Part shown: in pieces, positions 60,305 through 64,000 of the stretch
Layout of the letters: every line of letters begins with the position of its first letter
Position numbering within the stretch: position 1 is the first letter of the stretch
Assembly: GCA_934526015.1 (NCBI GenBank)
Contig: CAKSZY010000007.1
Span: 1-64,000 of the forward strand
DNA length: 64,000 nucleotides
From: an uncultured Dokdonella sp.
GTDB lineage: Bacteria; Pseudomonadota; Gammaproteobacteria; Xanthomonadales; Rhodanobacteraceae
Direction of reading: 5' to 3'
Translations under genes and position numbers: made by a program
The notes under the pieces: generated by a model
Told to the model about the DNA's origin: nothing
Database searches by the model: none
What the model saw: the letters and a program-made list of their open reading frames with translations, nothing else

Positions 60305-60500
60305 GAAGCGGAAGATGGAAACACGGAGCACACGGAGCACACGGAGAAGAGCGTTTCAGGGGAACCTCGAAAACCCGCCCCGATCCGTCATTCCGGCCGA
60401 AGCCGGGGTGACGAGGAGATGAGGTGTTCTTGGAGGCTCCCCTCAGTGAATTTTCTTTTCCTCCGTGTGCTCCGTGTGCTCCGTGTTTCACGGCTCTTGG
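60305..60500. repeat. Inverted 9-bp-array element
   Basis: The left arm (about 60319-60346) reads AAACACGGAGCACACGGAGC; the right arm (about 60461-60490) is the inverse, CTCCGTGTGCTCCGTGTTTC. The flanking GAAGCGGAAGAT is the inverse of the CTTCCGCTTC that follows the arrays at 36.5-36.7 kb, so these are the same family. The core contains CGTCATTCCGGCCGAAGCCGG (60386-60406), a second dispersed repeat also found in element A near 25.78 kb. Confidence 0.8.
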
Positions 60501-60540
60501 TTTCAGGCTCCTGCCGTCGTTCCGGTCTGGACATAGCGTG

Positions 60541-61077
60541 ATGAACGATTCCACCGCCGATCCGCTGATCGTCACCGCGCGCCTTGCCCTGCGTCCGCTC
60601 GATGCCGGTCGTGCCGGCGATGCCGCGTTCATCCTTGCCCTGCTCAACGATGCGGATTTCATCGCCCACATCGCCGACCGCGGCGTGCGCACGCTCGCCC
60701 AGGCGCAGGCCTGGATCGCTGCCGGTCCGGTGGAGAGCTATGCGCGCCACGGCTTCGGCCTGTGGCTCGTGGAGGAGCGCGCCAGCGGCGCGGCGATCGG
60801 CATGTGCGGCCTCGTGCGCCGGCCGACCCTGGCCGACATCGACATCGGTTTCGCCTTCCTGCCGGCCTGGCGGGGTCGTGGCTTTGCGCGCGAGGCGGCG
60901 CGGGCGGTCTTCGACCACGCCCGCACGCGCCTCGGCCTGCGCCGCCTGGTCGCCATCGTCGCCCCGGCCAATGCCGCCTCGGCGCGCGTGGTGGAGGCGA
61001 TCGGGCTGCGCTTCGAGGGCATGATCGAGCACGGCGATGCCGGTGAACCCCTGCGTCTTTTCGGCTGGCAGGCCTGA
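60541..61077 (+). CDS. GNAT-family N-acetyltransferase
   Basis: A 178-residue acetyltransferase of the RimJ/RimL type, transferring acetyl from acetyl-CoA to an amine, probably of a protein N-terminus or small molecule. Features are TARLALRPLDAGRAGDAAFI at the start, FAFLPAWRGRGFAREAARAVFDHA for the acetyl-CoA pyrophosphate loop (RGRGFA), and NAASARVVEAIGLRFEGM. The 9-bp-array element directly upstream leaves little space for a promoter. Substrate unknown. Confidence 0.88.
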   Translation: MNDSTADPLIVTARLALRPLDAGRAGDAAFILALLNDADFIAHIADRGVRTLAQAQAWIAAGPVESYARHGFGLWLVEERASGAAIGMCGLVRRPTLADIDIGFAFLPAWRGRGFAREAARAVFDHARTRLGLRRLVAIVAPANAASARVVEAIGLRFEGMIEHGDAGEPLRLFGWQA

Positions 61078-61208
61078 GCCGGCGCGGCGCATCCGGCGGG
61101 CGGGCGGCGGCGGCGGTCGCGTGCGGACCGGCCGCGCCCGTGGCGGCTTTCGGCGATGCCCGCCATGCCGCGCGGTGGCGCGACGCATCCCTCGGGTAAA
61201 GTAGGCGG

Positions 61209-62813
61209 ATGTACCTCGAATACTACGGCCTGCGCGAGGCCCCGTTCTCGATCACGCCGGACCCGCGCTACGTGTTCCTGTCCGAACGCCACCGGGACGC
61301 GCTCGCGCACCTCTTGTACGGCATCGGCAAGGGCGGCGGCGGCGGCTTCGTCCAGCTCACCGGCGAGGTCGGCACCGGCAAGACCACGCTGTCGCGCCTG
61401 CTGCTCGAGCAGCTGCCGGAGAACACCCGCGTCGCCCTGCTGCTGAACCCGCGGCTGTCGCCGATCGAGATGATCGAGACCGCCTGCGAGGAACTGAAGA
61501 TCGACATCGAGGGCCGTCGCGGCAGCCTGAAGGCGCTGACCGACGCCCTCAATGCCTACCTGCTCGACGCCTATGCGCAGGGCCTGCGGGTGGTGCTGAT
61601 CGTCGACGAGGCGCAGAACCTCTCGATGGATGCGCTCGAGCAGATCCGCCTGCTGACCAACCTCGAGACGCCGACCCAGAAGCTGCTGCAGATCATCCTG
61701 CTCGGCCAGCCCGAACTGCGCAGCATGCTCGAGCGCCCGGAACTGCGCCAGCTGGCCCAGCGGATCACCGCGCGCTACCACCTGACCCCGCTCGACGCCG
61801 CCGAGACCGAGGCCTACGTCAAGCACCGCATGGCCGTGGCCGGCTGCACGCGGGCGCCGTTCTCGCGACTCGGCCTGCGCGCGCTGTACCAGCGCTCGGG
61901 CGGCATTCCGCGTCTCATCAACGTGGTCGCCGACCGCGCCCTGATGGCCGGCTACGCGCGCGAGCAGCAGAGCATCGGCGAGCGCCTGGTCGACCGTTCC
62001 GCCGACGAGACCCTGCCCGGCCATGCGCGCTACTGGCTGCGACGGCTGTCGCGGGTCGGCCTCGCCGCCGTGCTGGTGGCGGCGATCGCCGCAGCGGCCT
62101 GGCTGATCGAGCAGCGTGGCGAAAGCGCGCCGGTCGAGGCGGCGGCGCCGGTGGCCGCGACCACCGCGCCGGTCTCGCCCGACCCGGGCCTGGCCGCACT
62201 GGCCACCGGCATCGGCGCAGCGGCCGAGAGCGAGCTGTACGCGGCCACCCAGTTGCTGGCGCGCTGGCAGGTCGGCTCGAACGAAGCCTCGGTGCGCGAC
62301 GCCTCGCGCTGTCCGCCGACGATCGCGCCGGGCCTGCACTGCCTGCGCGGCCGCGCCTCGCTCGAACAGGTGCTGCGCTTCGACCGCCCGCTGATCCTCG
62401 TGCTCGCCGACGGCGAGGCGCGCGCGCACGTCCTGCTGCAGGGCGCCGGACGGGACCGCGTGCGCCTGGACCTCGCCGGGGAAACCATCGAACTGCCGCG
62501 CGCGGACCTCGCCAGGCACTGGTCCGGCGACTTCATCGCCGTGTGGCGTGCGCCGGCGTCGATCGCCGGTCACCTGCGTCGCGGCGATGCCGGTCCGGCG
62601 GTGGCCTGGGTCAAGGACCGCCTGCATCGCCTCGACGGCGGCGCTGCCGGCGAGGTCGGACCGGCCTTCTTCGACGAGGCGCTGGTCGAACGCGTGCGCA
62701 AGCTGCAACTCGCCTACGGCATCCAGGCCGATGGCATCATCGGCCCGGAAACCCTGTTCGCCCTGTCCGCGCTCGACGAAGCCGGCCCGCACCTGATCCG
62801 GAACATCGAGTAG
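61209..62813 (+). CDS. gspA: ExeA/GspA-like AAA ATPase of type II secretion
   Basis: A 534-residue protein. The AAA domain (about 1-260) starts YLEYYGLREAPFSITPDPRYVF and has Walker A GEVGTGKTTLSRLL and Walker B VLIVDEAQNLS. A transmembrane helix (about 283-300) leads to a periplasmic part ending in a peptidoglycan-binding domain (VRKLQLAYGIQADGIIGPETLFALSA). GspA with GspB helps insert the secretin through peptidoglycan. gspB follows after 3 bp, confirming the role. No other type II secretion genes are in the window. Confidence 0.93.
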   Translation: MYLEYYGLREAPFSITPDPRYVFLSERHRDALAHLLYGIGKGGGGGFVQLTGEVGTGKTTLSRLLLEQLPENTRVALLLNPRLSPIEMIETACEELKIDIEGRRGSLKALTDALNAYLLDAYAQGLRVVLIVDEAQNLSMDALEQIRLLTNLETPTQKLLQIILLGQPELRSMLERPELRQLAQRITARYHLTPLDAAETEAYVKHRMAVAGCTRAPFSRLGLRALYQRSGGIPRLINVVADRALMAGYAREQQSIGERLVDRSADETLPGHARYWLRRLSRVGLAAVLVAAIAAAAWLIEQRGESAPVEAAAPVAATTAPVSPDPGLAALATGIGAAAESELYAATQLLARWQVGSNEASVRDASRCPPTIAPGLHCLRGRASLEQVLRFDRPLILVLADGEARAHVLLQGAGRDRVRLDLAGETIELPRADLARHWSGDFIAVWRAPASIAGHLRRGDAGPAVAWVKDRLHRLDGGAAGEVGPAFFDEALVERVRKLQLAYGIQADGIIGPETLFALSALDEAGPHLIRNIE

Positions 62814-62816
62814 TCC

Positions 62817-63716
62817 ATGTCGCTGATCCTCGAAGCCCTGAAGAAATCCGAGCGCCAGCGCCGCCTCGGCGAGACGCCATCGATCGGCTCGCCGGTGATC
62901 GTCGTGCGGCGACGGCGCAGCCTGCTGCCGTTGCTGGTCGGCCTGATCGTGCTCGCCCTCGCCGTCGGCTGGTGGCTGCGCCGCGAACCGGCCGCGGATG
63001 CGCCGGCGCTCGTGCAGGCGCCGACTCCGGCCACCGCGCCGGCCAACGCGCCACCCCCCGTGGCCGCCCCGGCCGCCACCACGGCGCCGGCCGCCGATCC
63101 CGGTTTCGACATGTCGGCACGCATGAAGGCGTCGACCCAGGCGCCGGCGGCGGAACGCGTGACCAGCCAGGCGGCGACCCGCCAGCCGGTCAGCAAGGTG
63201 CCCGCGGATGCCAACGCCGGCCTGCCGGCGTCGGTGCGCGAGAAGCTCGAGAGCGGCGAGCTGGTGGTGGCCAACCCGGCCCTGCTGAAACCCGGCCAGC
63301 CGGCCACCATCGACGCGGGAGCGCCCGCAGCCGCGGCCGCGCCGCCGAGCGAGCCGGTTGCCGCGAACGAAGTCCCGGAAGAGAAGTACTACCCGCCGGG
63401 AACCCTCCCGCAAGCGGTGGCAGTGCCCGCGCCGACGCCGGCGCCGGCATCGACCGCTTCCGCCGCGCCGGCCGACGGCCGCGCGGTCGCGCTGCTGTGG
63501 GAACTGCCGTTCGCGGTGCGCCGCGAGATTCCCGAGCTCAAGGTCAGCATGCACGTGTTCGCCGCCGAGCCGGCCAGCCGCTTCGTCATCGTCAATGGCG
63601 AACGGCGCGCCGAGGGCGACGAGTTCGAGGGCCTCAAGCTGGTCGAGATCCGCACCGACGGCATCGTCTTCGAACGCCAGGGCCAGCGCTTCCTTTATCC
63701 GCGCGGCGGCCGCTGA
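62817..63716 (+). CDS. gspB: General secretion pathway protein B
   Basis: A 299-residue inner-membrane protein: a cytoplasmic N-terminus (MSLILEALKKSERQRRLGE), one membrane helix (about 38-56), a long Pro/Ala-rich periplasmic linker, and a C-terminal T2SSB domain (LPFAVRREIPELKVSMHVFA, then RFVIVNGERRAEGDEFEGL). GspB partners GspA in secretin assembly. It begins 3 bp after gspA. The rhomboid gene begins 18 bp after its stop. Confidence 0.92.
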   Translation: MSLILEALKKSERQRRLGETPSIGSPVIVVRRRRSLLPLLVGLIVLALAVGWWLRREPAADAPALVQAPTPATAPANAPPPVAAPAATTAPAADPGFDMSARMKASTQAPAAERVTSQAATRQPVSKVPADANAGLPASVREKLESGELVVANPALLKPGQPATIDAGAPAAAAAPPSEPVAANEVPEEKYYPPGTLPQAVAVPAPTPAPASTASAAPADGRAVALLWELPFAVRREIPELKVSMHVFAAEPASRFVIVNGERRAEGDEFEGLKLVEIRTDGIVFERQGQRFLYPRGGR

Positions 63717-63734
63717 GCCGCCCGGGCCGCGCCG

Positions 63735-64000
63735 GTGTTCATCCACCTCGAGAGCCGCCGGCGCGCACGCGGACCGTGGGCGACGGTGCTGCTGGTGGCC
63801 ACCTGCGTGGCGATGTTCCTGTGGATCGCCTCCGGCGATCCGGCCTCGCGCGCACGCCTGCTGACGGTCTGGGGCACGGTGCCTTCGGCGATCATCGACG
63901 ACGCCGCGCCATGGCTGACCCAACTCGCCGAACTGCGTTTCGCCCGCCTCGTCACCGCGCTGTTCATCCATGCCGACTGGCTGCACCTGACCACCAACCT
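63735..64000 (+). CDS. Rhomboid-family intramembrane serine protease (partial)
   Basis: The window ends inside this gene. The visible 88 residues begin with the GTG at 63735 and give FIHLESRRRARGPWATVLLV, a first membrane helix, then ARLVTALFIHADWLHLTTN. The HADWLHLxxN stretch matches the rhomboid pattern before the helix carrying the active-site region. The catalytic Ser and His lie beyond the window. It is close behind gspB, so the unit may be co-transcribed. Confidence 0.8.
   Translation, partial: MFIHLESRRRARGPWATVLLVATCVAMFLWIASGDPASRARLLTVWGTVPSAIIDDAAPWLTQLAELRFARLVTALFIHADWLHLTTN

Overview
The window is a high-GC, gene-dense chromosomal segment with the look of a Xanthomonadales/Lysobacterales gammaproteobacterium. 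The signs are an FkbO/Hyg5-type chorismatase resembling XanB2 of xanthomonadin producers beside an acyl carrier protein, secreted proteins ending in a 'GFE/GFD' motif, a two-peptidase M3 set, and REP-like intergenic palindromes. No rRNA, tRNA, transposase or CRISPR array was seen.

Layout. 1-12.1 kb: PEP carboxylase, a lipoprotein Dcp-type peptidase, a CocE-type hydrolase, an HU-like protein, an STN/TPR protein and a POT peptide transporter. 12.1-16.5 kb: an SPFH fragment, rsmG-parA-parB, a glycosyltransferase, and rpmB-rpmG with a clear sigma70 promoter and double terminator. 16.5-21.2 kb: an isolated three-gene unit of TIR-TM-TPR protein, an unrecognised tail-anchored protein and a SLOG-like protein with four membrane segments. 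It is preceded by a near-perfect CRP/Clp palindrome and closed by a terminator, and is the best candidate for an undescribed signalling or defence system. 21.2-29.5 kb (minus strand): YkvA-like protein, phospholipase D, YceI, SixA, an orphan ParA ATPase, and a CbrA-like symporter/histidine kinase/receiver hybrid. 29.6-32 kb: phosphopantetheinyl transferase, acyl carrier protein and chorismatase. 32.2-36.4 kb: a membrane Ser/Thr kinase convergent with a UvrD/Rep helicase. 36.7-43.8 kb: membrane and secreted proteins and a SWIM-SNF2 helicase.

43.9-53.3 kb holds a BaeSR-like pair and a proteobacterial dedicated sortase system: class GN sortase, a VIT/vWA target, and a response regulator and histidine kinase. 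53.4-54.2 kb is a higBA toxin-antitoxin module. 54.2-64 kb carries two paralogous secreted repeat proteins, a cNMP-binding patatin, oligopeptidase A, a GNAT acetyltransferase, gspA-gspB of type II secretion, and the start of a rhomboid protease gene cut by the window edge.

A second theme is an unusual set of intergenic repeats. Four loci (about 25.6-25.97, 30.29-30.6, 44.5-44.8 and 50.8-51.3 kb) carry G-rich heptamer arrays of the GGGGCTA type as inverted arms around a core; two cores are homologous. Four flanking genes terminate on a TAG inside these arrays, and a fifth (BaeR-like) reads through its array. Two other loci (36.5-36.7 and 60.3-60.5 kb) carry inverted 9-bp arrays around CTCCGTGTG. 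Several start sites were chosen from Shine-Dalgarno spacing and ATGA/GTGA overlaps; alternatives are noted per entry.
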